Positions 1-8,355 of a stretch of 42,042 bases of DNA are shown in pieces (the stretch's first letter is position 1; each line of letters starts with the position of its first letter). The DNA is from Marinobacter sp. Its GTDB lineage: Bacteria > Pseudomonadota > Gammaproteobacteria > Pseudomonadales > Oleiphilaceae. The DNA is taken from the NCBI GenBank assembly GCA_030457765.1, contig JAKDUK010000019.1, forward strand, positions 1 to 42,042. Reading direction: 5' to 3'. The notes beneath the pieces are model-generated. The model had not been told where the DNA came from and made no database searches. It saw nothing but the letters and a program-made list of their open reading frames with translations. The translations under genes were made by a program, and so were the position numbers.

Positions 1-786
1 GAACTGTTCATCAGTAATGCCCAGCGTAGGCTTAAAGCCAGCAAAAAGGTGGCACGCAAAAGGGTGACATCCGGTCCAGCCTTGCCTGGAAAATTGGCAG
101 ACTGCTCCGGCGGCGATACCGCCCGCTCTGAGTTGTTTCTGGTGGAAGGGGATTCTGCTGGCGGTTCTGCCAAGCAGGCTCGCGATCGCGAGTTCCAGGC
201 GGTCATGCCGTTGCGCGGAAAAATCCTGAATACCTGGGAGGTCGATTCCAGTGAAATCCTGGCCTCACAGGAGATTCATGACATTGCCGTGGCTATAGGT
301 GTGGATCCCAATTCGGACAAACTCGACAGTCTGCGTTACAACAAGATTTGCATCCTTGCCGACGCAGACTCTGATGGTCTGCATATTGCGACGCTTCTGT
401 GCGCTCTTTTTCTTAAGCACTTCCGCTCGGTTGTTGCCGCTGGCCATGTGTTTGTGGCCATGCCGCCGCTTTACCGGGTGGATCTGGGCAAAGAAACATT
501 CTACGCCCTCGACGAGCATGAAAAAGAGGGCATTCTTGACCGTATTGAAGCGGAAAAGCGCAAAGGCAAGATTTCTGTTACCCGTTTTAAAGGGTTGGGT
601 GAAATGAACCCGCTTCAACTTCGTGAAACCACCATGGCGCCAGATACGCGCCGCCTGGTTATGTTGACCATCGAAGAGGGAGACGATACCGATAGCCAGA
701 TGGACATGCTTTTGGGTAAAAAGCGCGCCTCCGACCGCAGATCCTGGCTGGAAACTTATGGCAACATGGCAGACGTGGCCGGTTAA
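1..786 (+). CDS. parE: DNA topoisomerase IV subunit B, ParE (5' end outside window)
   Basis: This is the C-terminal part of the ATPase subunit of topoisomerase IV, which decatenates daughter chromosomes together with ParC. The reading frame is open from base 1, so the gene begins upstream of the window; the visible part has about 261 residues. It holds the TOPRIM region with LVEGDSAGG (the metal-binding Glu and start of the QRDR-equivalent) and DADSDGLHI (the DxD pair), followed by the conserved RFKGLGEMNP segment and the MDMLLGKKR tail. It lacks the extra insert of about 170 residues found in many GyrB proteins, and DADSDGLHI followed by ATLLCALF matches ParE. parC lies 4 kb downstream in the same orientation, as in Pseudomonas. 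A short AT-rich hairpin follows the stop. Confidence 0.96.
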   Translation, partial: ELFISNAQRRLKASKKVARKRVTSGPALPGKLADCSGGDTARSELFLVEGDSAGGSAKQARDREFQAVMPLRGKILNTWEVDSSEILASQEIHDIAVAIGVDPNSDKLDSLRYNKICILADADSDGLHIATLLCALFLKHFRSVVAAGHVFVAMPPLYRVDLGKETFYALDEHEKEGILDRIEAEKRKGKISVTRFKGLGEMNPLQLRETTMAPDTRRLVMLTIEEGDDTDSQMDMLLGKKRASDRRSWLETYGNMADVAG

Positions 787-809
787 CTGCTTATTCGGTT
801 TGGTGCTAT

Positions 810-832
810 AAGAATAGTTCGTTATTCTTTTT
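810..832 (+). terminator. Weak intrinsic terminator after parE
   Basis: The 7-bp AT-rich stem AAGAATA (810-816) / TATTCTT (823-829) has loop GTTCGT and is followed by three T residues, 24 nt after the parE stop. Thermodynamically weak. Its left arm can instead pair with 851-858 (see the regulatory entry at 851-881). Confidence 0.45.
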
Positions 833-850
833 AAGTACGGCGTAAACTCG

Positions 851-881
851 CTATTCTTCCGGTTTTCTGACCGGGAAGAAT
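851..881 (+). promoter_or_regulatory. Hairpin covering the Shine-Dalgarno of the SLC13 gene
   Basis: ATTCTTCCGGT (853-863) pairs with ACCGGGAAGAAT (870-881) with one bulged G. The right arm contains GGGAAG (873-878), the only good SD for the ATG at 887. Segment 851-858 (CTATTCTT) is also perfectly complementary to 810-817 (AAGAATAG), the left arm of the upstream terminator-like hairpin, so the two structures are alternatives. Seen directly in the sequence; the regulatory meaning is inference. Confidence 0.4.
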
Positions 882-886
882 GGTAA

Positions 887-2662
887 ATGGACTGGCAAGG
901 CTGGTTTGCGCTGGGGCTGGCAGGCGTCGCGCTAATACTCATGAGCTCAGGGCGATATGCACCCCATTTGGTGATGATGGGCGTGCTGGTTGTGCTCAGC
1001 GCCAGTGGCATTATTTCCGCCGATCAGGCACTGATGGGTTTCAGCAATACCGGGTTAATCACGGTTGTGGCTCTGTTTGTAGTGGCTGCGGGCATTCACC
1101 ATTCTGGCGGGGTAGATCTGCTGGTCAGGTACCTGCTCCGAAACCCCAAGACCGTTCGCTTGGCTCAGGCACGTATTACCCTGCCGGTTGCGCTATTAAG
1201 TGGCTTTCTCAATAACACGCCTGTTGTAGCAACCATGATTCCGGCCATTCATGCCTGGTCCCGGAAAATTGGCATTGCACCCTCCAAACTCATGATTCCC
1301 CTTAGTTACTCGGCCATACTAGGTGGCACGTTGACCATGATTGGCACCAGCACCAACCTGGTTGTGAATGGCCAGTACCAGCAGTTGACCGGGGAGGTCG
1401 GGCTTTCTGTTTTTTCCATCACTGCCGTTGGCTTGCCCGTGGCCATTCTTGGTATCGCTGCCATATTGTTGTTTATGCCCAGGGCGCTGCCAAACCGGGA
1501 GGACAGACATAAGTTTGGCTCCATGAGGGAGTTCACTCTGGAAGTAGCTGTTGCTGTTAACGGGCCTTTGGTCGGTAAGACTGTAGGCCAGGCAGGCCTG
1601 CGAGAACTGGAGCATCTCTACCTGGTAGAAATTGAGCGTGATGGCAGTGTGGTAACGGCGGTGCCCTCTGAAGAGCGCCTGTGCGGGGGCGACCGGTTGG
1701 TGTTTGCTGGTGATACTCAGGCGATTTCCGATTTGCTGCGAATCAATGGCATCGTGCCTTCTGTGCACGCCGACGAACCCAGTCTAAGCCAGGATCGTGC
1801 CGAGCGCTGCTTGATGGAAGCCGCTTTGTCTCCGCAGTCGGAGGTGTTGGGCCTGACTATTCGGGATGCGCGCTTTCGAGAACGCTATGGCGCTGTTGTT
1901 TTGGCGGTTGCCCGGGGCGGCACCCGGGTATCGGGAAACCTGGGTAATATTCGCCTCAAGCCCGGCGATGTGTTGCTGCTGGAGGCCCGGCCAGCGTTTG
2001 TAAGCCGCCAACGCTACAATAATGACTTTCTGCTGATAAATGACCTGGAAACCGAAGCTCCGAGACACAATCGTGCCTGGCTTTCCTGGGCGGTGCTGAT
2101 TGTGCTGGTAGGGTTGGCCGCCTGTGGTGTTCTCAGTATGTTGAACGCCGCGCTGATGGGGGCGGGGCTGATGATCCTGAGCGGCTGTTGCTCGGTGGGT
2201 CAGGCACAGAAATCGGTTGATGTACCTGTGGTGCTTACCATTGCCGCGTCGTTTGCCCTGGGTGCCGCTCTGCAGGAAACCGGCGCTGCGAGTTATGTGG
2301 CAGGTGCGATATTGAGCCTCAGCAAAGGACACGCGTTGCTGGCTTTGTTCATGGTTTACTTTTCAGTGTCTGTGCTCACAGAGGTGATCACAAATAATGC
2401 GGCGGCTATTCTGGTTATTCCGGTTGTGTTGTCTATGACCAGTACCATGGGCATTGCATCTGAACCGTTTGTTATTGCGGTGATGATGGCTGCATCGGCC
2501 AGCTTTGCCACGCCTCTTGGGTATCAGACTAATATGATGGTGTTTGGACCTGGCGGGTATCGATTCGGGGATTTTGTTCGTGTTGGCTTGCCAATGAATG
2601 TATTTATTGGCCTGATATCAGTTACCGTGATTGCGTTGGTATACGGAATTAACACGGGCTGA
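887..2662 (+). CDS. SLC13/DASS-type permease with two internal TrkA-C (RCK-C) domains
   Basis: An integral inner-membrane transporter of 591 residues, probably a Na+-coupled symporter for sulfate or small organic anions; the substrate cannot be read from sequence. The N-terminal half has several membrane segments, and the substrate-site hairpin LNNTPVVA (about residue 107) is followed by GTSTNLVVNG. A cytoplasmic insert of roughly residues 205-380 carries two TrkA-C-like modules (DRLVFAGDTQ and GDVLLLEARP are their typical ends). The second membrane half has the matching TNNAAAIL repeat and TPLGYQTNMMV. This two-repeat plan with inserted RCK-C domains is a standard SLC13-permease architecture. 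The ATG at 887 is supported by GGGAAG 9 nt upstream; the ATG at 880 is in another frame. A promoter inside or just after parE would be needed. Confidence 0.88.
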   Translation: MDWQGWFALGLAGVALILMSSGRYAPHLVMMGVLVVLSASGIISADQALMGFSNTGLITVVALFVVAAGIHHSGGVDLLVRYLLRNPKTVRLAQARITLPVALLSGFLNNTPVVATMIPAIHAWSRKIGIAPSKLMIPLSYSAILGGTLTMIGTSTNLVVNGQYQQLTGEVGLSVFSITAVGLPVAILGIAAILLFMPRALPNREDRHKFGSMREFTLEVAVAVNGPLVGKTVGQAGLRELEHLYLVEIERDGSVVTAVPSEERLCGGDRLVFAGDTQAISDLLRINGIVPSVHADEPSLSQDRAERCLMEAALSPQSEVLGLTIRDARFRERYGAVVLAVARGGTRVSGNLGNIRLKPGDVLLLEARPAFVSRQRYNNDFLLINDLETEAPRHNRAWLSWAVLIVLVGLAACGVLSMLNAALMGAGLMILSGCCSVGQAQKSVDVPVVLTIAASFALGAALQETGAASYVAGAILSLSKGHALLALFMVYFSVSVLTEVITNNAAAILVIPVVLSMTSTMGIASEPFVIAVMMAASASFATPLGYQTNMMVFGPGGYRFGDFVRVGLPMNVFIGLISVTVIALVYGINTG

Positions 2663-2690
2663 TTTGAAATTCTTCTTGAGTATAATGATT

Positions 2691-2713
2691 CAGGCGGCCG
2701 TTTGGGCCGCCTG
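2691..2713. terminator. GC-rich hairpin between the SLC13 gene and cytochrome b561
   Basis: CAGGCGGCC (2691-2699) pairs perfectly with GGCCGCCTG (2705-2713) across a 5-nt loop, 28 nt after the permease stop. There is no clean T-run on either side (AATCAATTATTACTT on the plus strand), so it is a likely but imperfect terminator. It also sits directly after the stop of the candidate minus-strand micro-ORF. Confidence 0.5.
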
Positions 2714-2717
2714 AGAA

Positions 2718-2765
2718 TCAATTATTACTTGGAATTGCAACAGATTCGTCGAATTCAAGTTCCAT
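2718..2765 (-). CDS. Candidate 15-residue micropeptide ORF
   Basis: On the minus strand an ATG at 2765 opens a 15-codon ORF reading MELEFDESVAIPSNN, ending at 2718. AGAGGA (plus coordinates 2772-2777) lies 6 nt before it, a strong SD. Upstream lies a GCCCC/GGGGC hairpin (2789-2802) and a possible promoter TTGTTG-N16-TAGAAT (2845-2840 and 2823-2818). Downstream is the GC-rich hairpin at 2691-2713. An in-frame TGA just before the SD rules out a longer protein. No homologue is recognised. It could equally be a small structured RNA or chance, hence low confidence. Confidence 0.25.
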   Translation of the reverse strand: MELEFDESVAIPSNN

Positions 2766-2817
2766 GTCTTTTCCTCTCGTTCAATGAGGCCCCCAACGGG
2801 GCATTCAACATGAAAGA

Positions 2818-2845
2818 ATTCTATCGTATTTATAGTTTTCAACAA
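2818..2845 (-). promoter_or_regulatory. Possible minus-strand promoter for the micro-ORF
   Basis: Read on the minus strand: TTGTTG (2845-2840), 16-nt spacer, TAGAAT (2823-2818). The -10 matches consensus at 5 of 6 positions, the -35 at 3 of 6. Predicted start near 2811, giving a transcript of about 120 nt ending at the 2691-2713 hairpin. Confidence 0.25.
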
Positions 2846-2867
2846 TCCGTATAACCCGTATGAGACC

Positions 2868-3437
2868 ATGGTCGTTATGCAAATAAATAATACATCCGCC
2901 AGCTTTGGCTTGTTATCTATTGTTGTTCACTGGGTTGCCGCAATTGCCGTTTTTGGGCTGTTTGCTTTGGGCTTCTGGATGGTTGATCTGACCTACTACA
3001 GTGAGTGGTACCAGCGTGCTCCGGACATCCACCGCAGTATCGGCGTTCTATTGTTTTGCCTGATGGTGTTCCGGCTGCTTTGGCGATGGTTTAGCACCTC
3101 TCCGGGGCCGCTGGCAGGCCATAAGCGTTGGGAGGTTCTCAGTGCTCAAATAGCTCACGTTTGTCTGTACGTTCTGACCTTTGTCGCGATCGTGAGCGGG
3201 TTTCTGATTTCAACCGCCGATGGCTCATCCGTGAGTGTGTTTGGCTGGTTCGATGTCCCATCCGTAACAGGCCAGATTAAACGGCTTGAAGATACAGCAG
3301 GGCTGGTACACTACTGGAGTACTTGGGCATTGGTTGCTCTTGCGCTGATCCACTCAGCGGGCGCACTGAAGCATCATTTTATAGATCGGGATAATACCTT
3401 GCGCCGGATGCTTGTACCGGAGCGCCGGGATAATTAA
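2868..3437 (+). CDS. Cytochrome b561 (CybB/YceJ family)
   Basis: A four-helix inner-membrane di-heme cytochrome of 189 residues that exchanges electrons with the quinone pool. Hydrophobic segments are visible at about residues 14-38, 56-72, 95-115 and 147-168. Candidate heme-ligand histidines are H21 (VVHW), H55 (DIHRSIG), H97 (AHVCLY), H148 and H162 (IHSAGALKHHF). The next gene, 58 bp downstream, encodes YceI; a b561-YceI pair is a recurrent arrangement in proteobacteria (yceJ-yceI in E. coli). Start is uncertain: ATG at 2868 or ATG at 2877, neither with a clear SD. Confidence 0.9.
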   Translation: MVVMQINNTSASFGLLSIVVHWVAAIAVFGLFALGFWMVDLTYYSEWYQRAPDIHRSIGVLLFCLMVFRLLWRWFSTSPGPLAGHKRWEVLSAQIAHVCLYVLTFVAIVSGFLISTADGSSVSVFGWFDVPSVTGQIKRLEDTAGLVHYWSTWALVALALIHSAGALKHHFIDRDNTLRRMLVPERRDN

Positions 3438-3495
3438 TTTGTGCAATGTTACTCTGAAACAGAGCACCTCTTTTGCTTTTTTACATGGAGACACT

Positions 3496-4077
3496 ATGAA
3501 TAAGTTACTGCTTGCATCCGCCATTTCAATAGCACTCGTAGGGAGTGTTCATGCCAATGAAGAAAGTGGCACTTATGATTTTGATAATGAAAAAGACCAC
3601 CAGTTCATTACCTTCAAGATTTCGCACCTGGGCTATAGCTGGGTTTATGGCCGCTTCAATGAGTTTGATGGGCAGTTTGTTTACGATGCTGAAAATCCGC
3701 AAAACAACTCGGTGAACGTAACCATAGATACAGCCAGCGTGGATACCAACCATGCGGAGCGGGACAAACATTTGCGCACCGAAGATTTACTGCATGCGGG
3801 CGAGTACCCTCAAGCCAGCTTCAAGAGTAAGCGTGTTGAGCTTGATGACGAAGGCGAGGCAGACATTATTGGTGATCTCACACTGCGCGGTGTAACCCGC
3901 GAGGTAACCCTGGATGCAGAAATGATCGGTCACGGCAAAGATCCCTGGGGTGGCTATCGCATGGGGTTTGAAGCAGAGACGGAGTTGCGCCTTGAAGATT
4001 TTGGTATCCCGATGAACCTTGGCAAGGCGTCCGAAACGGTAGAGATTATTATCTCTGTTGAAGGTATCCGTCAGTAA
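3496..4077 (+). CDS. yceI: YceI family periplasmic protein
   Basis: A secreted lipocalin-like protein of 193 residues. YceI family members bind isoprenoid or polyprenyl lipids in their beta-barrel. The start at 3496 is chosen because GGAGA lies 5-9 nt upstream and it gives a clean signal peptide, MNKLLLASAISIALVGSVHA, cut before NEESG. The open frame extends to 3412 but the added residues overlap the preceding gene and destroy the signal sequence. Family hallmarks include FKISHLGYSWVYGRF, VDTNHAERDKHLR and the closing GxxxxGFEAETEL region. Co-transcription with the b561 gene is likely; a physiological link through quinones or lipid carriers is inference. A hairpin terminator follows. Confidence 0.94.
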   Translation: MNKLLLASAISIALVGSVHANEESGTYDFDNEKDHQFITFKISHLGYSWVYGRFNEFDGQFVYDAENPQNNSVNVTIDTASVDTNHAERDKHLRTEDLLHAGEYPQASFKSKRVELDDEGEADIIGDLTLRGVTREVTLDAEMIGHGKDPWGGYRMGFEAETELRLEDFGIPMNLGKASETVEIIISVEGIRQ

Positions 4078-4096
4078 ATCTGGCGTTCTGCAATCA

Positions 4097-4136
4097 CAGG
4101 TTCCGGGGTTATGTCCGGAGCCTGCCTGTCAGTTTT
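4097..4136 (+). terminator. Intrinsic terminator after yceI
   Basis: CAGGTTCCGG (4097-4106) pairs with CCGGAGCCTG (4115-4124), 10 bp with one G-T wobble and an 8-nt loop, followed by TTTT at 4133-4136. The gap before the T-run makes it suboptimal. Confidence 0.6.
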
Positions 4137-4253
4137 CCAGCTCCTGCACGTACTTGTTGATTGTTCTGGTCTGATTGCGTTTATGCTTTTGTGAAAGCCT
4201 GGCAGGGCCAGCTGTCAGGAAATTCTGGTAAGTAGGGTTGGGTTTGCTCGGCG

Positions 4254-4514
4254 CTATGCGTCGGAATGAAGGTTGTGGTGGTGTGTGCCTGTTCCCCGGG
4301 CTGTATCACAGGCGCGGCAAAGGTGCCGTTGGCGCCAGAACTGAGCCGCAAAAATAACCAGCCATATCAGCAGACCTGCCCAGAGATACGTTGCAGGAAC
4401 CTGAAAGCTGCCGCTGACAGCAAACTCCACAAGGAGCATCAGCGCGACGGCTAGTGCCGCATTCACCATGGCCGTAACCATGGCTTGCCCGCAGGCTTTG
4501 AGATTGGGTTTCAT
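4254..4514 (-). CDS. Small two-helix membrane protein with Cys/His-rich tail, function unknown
   Basis: An 86-residue predicted inner-membrane protein that I do not recognise. Two hydrophobic stretches (about residues 11-34 and 42-60) are separated by a short loop. The C-terminus carries CRAC (CxxC) and THHHNLHS, a possible metal-binding tail. It lies alone on the minus strand between yceI and parC. Only a weak SD-like GCGGA precedes the ATG at 4514. A membrane-protein residue pattern this clean over most of its length argues against a chance ORF, but no family evidence is available. Overlapping ORFs on the other strand look like shadows. Confidence 0.5.
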   Translation of the reverse strand: MKPNLKACGQAMVTAMVNAALAVALMLLVEFAVSGSFQVPATYLWAGLLIWLVIFAAQFWRQRHLCRACDTARGTGTHHHNLHSDA

Positions 4515-4670
4515 AGTGTTCCGCTTGTTTGAAAGGAAAACGGTCTTCTATTCATCACTGACGATTGAGCATACGGCGCACCTTACCGACTCTCCATGCG
4601 GGAATTCCGCTATTGGAATCGATATCAGCGGGTATTGATAAGCCCTTTTAGCCGATAAATCCGCAGGTTG

Positions 4671-4700
4671 TTGGTGTATCGGCTCGGCGCTTAATATAAT
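4671..4700 (+). promoter_or_regulatory. Predicted sigma-70 promoter for parC
   Basis: TTGGTG (4671-4676), 18-nt spacer, perfect TATAAT (4695-4700); predicted start near 4707, giving a leader of about 87 nt before parC. The 279-bp gap 4515-4793 holds no other gene that I can support. Confidence 0.6.
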
Positions 4701-4793
4701 GTCCGGCTGCACCGGCGCCGTGATTATTCCGGGCGCACAGGGTAGCATCACGGACTCCTTTAAAATCAGGCAATATAGGTAAAAGAGGCATCC

Positions 4794-7100
4794 ATGCCAG
4801 AGTTTCAGACAACGGATGAAGGCTTTGAGCGGGTTTCACTCAGAGACTACACGGAAAAAGCGTATCTCGATTATTCCATGTACGTCATTCTTGACCGCGC
4901 ACTTCCCAATGTTGGGGACGGGTTAAAGCCGGTTCAGCGGCGCATTATCTACGCCATGTCAGAGCTGGGTCTGAAGTCTACGTCCAAATACAAGAAATCA
5001 GCCCGTACCGTGGGCGATGTCCTGGGTAAGTTCCACCCCCATGGCGATAGCGCCTGTTACGAAGCCATGGTATTGATGGCGCAGCCGTTTTCTTATCGTT
5101 ACCCGCTTGTAGACGGCCAGGGCAACTGGGGCGCGCCAGATGACCCTAAATCCTTTGCCGCCATGCGTTACACAGAATCCCGGCTGGCGCGTTTTGCGGA
5201 TGTGCTGCTGGGCGAGTTGGGTCAGGGCACGGTAGATTGGGTGCCTAACTTTGATGGCACCATGGATGAGCCGTCGGTGCTGCCCGCAAGACTGCCTCAT
5301 GTGCTGCTCAATGGCACTACCGGTATTGCGGTGGGCATGGCCACGGATATCCCACCCCATAACGTCAGGGAGATAACAGCCGCGTGTATTCGGTTGTTGG
5401 ATAACCCCGAGGCAACGGTGGATCAGCTGTGCGAACATGTTAAGGGCCCGGATTTTCCTACCTATGCGGAAATCATTACGCCCCGTAAAGACCTGCGCCA
5501 AATGTATGAAACCGGCCGGGGTTCGCTCCGTATGCGTGCCCGCTGGGTGCGGGAAACCGGCGAGATTGTGGTTACAGACTTACCGCATCAGGTGTCTGGT
5601 AACCGGGTGCTTGAGCAGATTGCACATCAGATGCAAACCAAGAAACTGCCCATGGTGGCAGATCTTCGCGATGAGTCTGATCACGAGAACCCCACCCGGT
5701 TAGTGATTGTGCCGCGTTCTAACAGGGTAGATCTCGATGGGCTGATGGCCCATTTGTTTGCCAGTACAGATCTTGAAAAAACCTACCGGGTAAACATCAA
5801 CGTCATCGGTAACGATGGCCGCCCGGGGGTAAAGGGCCTGCACCAGATGCTCTCAGAGTGGTTGCTGTTCCGGCGTGAAACGGTCACCCGCCGTTTGCAA
5901 CACAGGCTGGACAAAGTACTGGCACGTTTGCACATTCTTGAAGGCTTATTGATCGCTTATCTGAATATTGATGAAGTTATTCACATCATTCGCACAGAAG
6001 ATAAACCGAAAGCGGTCTTTATGGAGCGGTTTGGTCTGACTGCAGAGCAGGCCGAATCCATCCTTGAGTTGAAATTGCGGCACCTGGCCAAGCTTGAGGA
6101 AATGAAAATCCGCGGCGAGCAAGATGAACTGGCTATAGAGCGAGACGAACTCCAGGCTATTCTTGGTTCCGAAGATCGCTTACGCGAACTGATCAAAAAT
6201 GAACTGCTTGAGGATGCCGAAACATACGGCGATGACCGTCGCTCGCCCATTGTTGAGCGCGAAGAGGCGCGGGCCTTCAGTGAAAATGATTTGGTATCCA
6301 ATGATCCTGTGACGGTTGTGCTGTCTGATAAGGGTTGGGTGCGCGCTGCCAAGGGCCACGATATAGACCCTGATGGACTGAGCTACAAGGCGGGGGACAG
6401 GTTTGCCTTAGCGGCCCGCGGTCGCAACAACCAGCAAACAATCTTTCTGGATTCCACCGGCCGGGCCTATTCTCTTATGGCTCACAGCCTACCCTCGGCG
6501 AGAGGCCAGGGAGAACCGCTGACCGGCCGGATCAACCCACCTTCCGGGGCGAGCTTTGCAGGGGTTCTAATGGGCGACCCTGAACGCAAAACGCTGTTGG
6601 TGACTGACGGCGGGTACGGTTTTGTGGCGTCGCTGAACGATATGATCAGCAAAAACCGGAACGGAAAGGCGGTGGTCAGTGTGCCGAAAGGCGCAAAAAT
6701 AATGCCGCCGTTGGCCATTCCCAATACCGGGAATACGCTCTATTTAGGGGCGGTTTCCAATGAAGGCAGAATGCTTGTTTTCCCGCTCAGTGAGTTGCCG
6801 GAGCTAAGCAAAGGCAAGGGCAATAAAATTATCAGCATTCCTTCTGCACGGGTACAAAACCGTGAGGAATATGTGGTAGCCATAGCGGTATTTGCCGAGG
6901 ATGATCAACTGGAAATTCGGGCGGGCAAACGCAAAATGGGGCTGCAGTTTGCCGATTTGGAACACTATATTGGCGATCGCGGCCGGCGTGGACACAAACT
7001 CCCTCGCGGTTTACAGAGAGTCGATGCGATTGAGGTCATTCCTTCCGCCGCCCGGGCAAAAGAAGAGGACAGTTCTGAAGATGGAGAGCAGCGACAGTGA
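4794..7100 (+). CDS. parC: DNA topoisomerase IV subunit A, ParC
   Basis: The DNA-cleaving subunit of topoisomerase IV, 768 residues, the usual length for the family. The winged-helix/tower region is at the N-terminus and Tyr126 in AAMRYTESR is the active-site tyrosine. The quinolone-resistance region [12 protein letters not shown] has Ser86 and Glu90, equivalent to E. coli Ser80 and Glu84, so the common resistance substitutions are absent. The last third is the beta-pinwheel C-terminal domain (for example [25 protein letters not shown]). GAGG about 6-9 nt before the ATG at 4794 supports the start. The stop overlaps the GTG start of serB by 4 bp, so the two are translationally coupled. Confidence 0.98.
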   Translation: MPEFQTTDEGFERVSLRDYTEKAYLDYSMYVILDRALPNVGDGLKPVQRRIIYAMSELGLKSTSKYKKSARTVGDVLGKFHPHGDSACYEAMVLMAQPFSYRYPLVDGQGNWGAPDDPKSFAAMRYTESRLARFADVLLGELGQGTVDWVPNFDGTMDEPSVLPARLPHVLLNGTTGIAVGMATDIPPHNVREITAACIRLLDNPEATVDQLCEHVKGPDFPTYAEIITPRKDLRQMYETGRGSLRMRARWVRETGEIVVTDLPHQVSGNRVLEQIAHQMQTKKLPMVADLRDESDHENPTRLVIVPRSNRVDLDGLMAHLFASTDLEKTYRVNINVIGNDGRPGVKGLHQMLSEWLLFRRETVTRRLQHRLDKVLARLHILEGLLIAYLNIDEVIHIIRTEDKPKAVFMERFGLTAEQAESILELKLRHLAKLEEMKIRGEQDELAIERDELQAILGSEDRLRELIKNELLEDAETYGDDRRSPIVEREEARAFSENDLVSNDPVTVVLSDKGWVRAAKGHDIDPDGLSYKAGDRFALAARGRNNQQTIFLDSTGRAYSLMAHSLPSARGQGEPLTGRINPPSGASFAGVLMGDPERKTLLVTDGGYGFVASLNDMISKNRNGKAVVSVPKGAKIMPPLAIPNTGNTLYLGAVSNEGRMLVFPLSELPELSKGKGNKIISIPSARVQNREEYVVAIAVFAEDDQLEIRAGKRKMGLQFADLEHYIGDRGRRGHKLPRGLQRVDAIEVIPSAARAKEEDSSEDGEQRQ

Positions 7101-8329
7101 GTGAGCTTGTACTGATTAATGTATCCGGGCGCGACAAGCCCGGGCTCACCTCAGAGATCACCGGCATCATGGGGCAATATGATGTTCGGATTCTTGATAT
7201 AGGTCAGGCCGTCATTCACGATCACCTGACCTGGGGTATTTTGATCGAAATTCCCGATGAGTCGAAATCATCGCCAGTGATCCGTGATCTTTTGTTCCGT
7301 TTTCACGCCCTGGATCTCCAGGTTCGGTTTGCTCCAATTACCGTTGAAGACTATCAAGCCTGGGCCGAGGGTCGTAACCGAGCCTGCTACATTGTTACGC
7401 TGCTGTCTCGTGATATTAAGGCAGAGCAAATTGCCAGTGTATCCACTATTACCGCACGTCACGGGCTGAATATCGATAACATTTCCAGGCTGTCTGCCAG
7501 GCCTTCACTCAACGCATCCAGTGCCGGAATTGCCTGCGTGGAATTTTCCGTACGCGGTACGCCGCTGGATCTTGAGCAGCTGAGAGCCGATTTTCTGCAC
7601 ATTGCCGGCGAGATGAATGTGGATATCGCCTTCCAGAAAGATTCCATCTTTCGGCGCAACCGCAGGCTGGTGGTGTTTGATATGGACTCTACTCTTATCG
7701 AAGCTGAAGTGATTGATGAACTAGCCCGGGAAGCTGGTGTTGGCGATCAGGTTGCGGAGATTACCGAGCGTGCCATGCAAGGCGAGCTGGATTTCAGTCA
7801 AAGCTTTGCCGAACGCCTGTCACTGCTTAAAGGGTTGGATGAGTCAGTGCTGGAGCGGGTTGCCAACCGCCTGAAAATGACCGAAGGGGCCGAGCGCCTT
7901 ATCCAGAGTTTGAAGGCGTTGGGTTATCGCACCGCTATTCTTTCAGGAGGCTTCACCTACTTTGCCCGGCACCTTCAGGCCAAACTGGGTATTGATTATG
8001 TCTACGCCAACGAACTGGAAATTCGCAACGGCAAGGTGACAGGTGAAGTGTCTGGCCAGATCGTCGATGGTAAGCGTAAAGCAGAGTTATTGCTGGAGAT
8101 TGCCGAGAAAGAGCACATAGCCCGGGAGCAGGTGATTGCGGTGGGGGATGGCGCTAACGATTTGCCCATGCTGAGCCAGGCAGGTTTAGGCGTTGCGTTT
8201 CGGGCAAAGCCCCTTGTTAAAGAATCAGCCCGTCACGCTATTTCGACCCTTGGTTTAGACGCCATTCTATACCTGATCGGGTTTCGTGAAAGTGAGACGA
8301 ATCAGGGGCTGAAAAACGCCGGTTTCTGA
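7097..8329 (+). CDS. serB: Phosphoserine phosphatase SerB
   Basis: Catalyses the last step of serine biosynthesis, O-phospho-L-serine to L-serine. It has 410 residues, typical for Pseudomonas-type SerB and longer than the E. coli enzyme. Two N-terminal ACT-like regulatory domains occupy about residues 1-80 and 95-175. The HAD domain follows, with DMDST at 195-199 (D195 nucleophile, D197 acid/base), the SGGF motif near residue 283 and [10 protein letters not shown] near 351. The GTG start overlaps the parC stop (GTGA), and the frame matches family N-termini ([19 protein letters not shown]). A bidirectional terminator overlaps its stop codon. Confidence 0.97.
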   Translation: MSELVLINVSGRDKPGLTSEITGIMGQYDVRILDIGQAVIHDHLTWGILIEIPDESKSSPVIRDLLFRFHALDLQVRFAPITVEDYQAWAEGRNRACYIVTLLSRDIKAEQIASVSTITARHGLNIDNISRLSARPSLNASSAGIACVEFSVRGTPLDLEQLRADFLHIAGEMNVDIAFQKDSIFRRNRRLVVFDMDSTLIEAEVIDELAREAGVGDQVAEITERAMQGELDFSQSFAERLSLLKGLDESVLERVANRLKMTEGAERLIQSLKALGYRTAILSGGFTYFARHLQAKLGIDYVYANELEIRNGKVTGEVSGQIVDGKRKAELLLEIAEKEHIAREQVIAVGDGANDLPMLSQAGLGVAFRAKPLVKESARHAISTLGLDAILYLIGFRESETNQGLKNAGF

Positions 8330-8348
8330 GTAACCGGCTTTTCATTTT
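8318..8348. terminator. Bidirectional terminator between serB and fimX
   Basis: GCCGGTT (8318-8324) pairs with AACCGGC (8332-8338), loop of 7 nt containing the serB TGA. TTTT-CA-TTTT follows on the plus strand and an A-run (8312-8316) precedes it, giving a T-run on the minus strand. It serves the convergent pair serB and the FimX-like gene (stop at 8356). Confidence 0.8.
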
Positions 8349-8355
8349 AATACGT

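Noticed and set aside
265..1011. 248-residue minus-strand ORF across the parE end and SLC13 start
   Set aside because: Lies opposite two well-supported genes and has no family resemblance or ribosome site; shadow ORF.
3451..3482. CTCTG-AAA-CAGAG hairpin with T-rich tract between cytochrome b561 and yceI
   Set aside because: Five base pairs with a distant T-tract; too weak to call as a terminator, and the two genes are likely co-transcribed.
4548..4839. Small minus-strand ORFs in the yceI-parC gap
   Set aside because: They overlap the parC promoter and start, overlap each other in different frames, and lack ribosome sites and protein-like composition.
5026..5066. Possible quinolone-resistance changes in ParC
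   Set aside because: Ser86 and Glu90 (E. coli Ser80/Glu84) are the wild-type residues, so no resistance substitution is visible.
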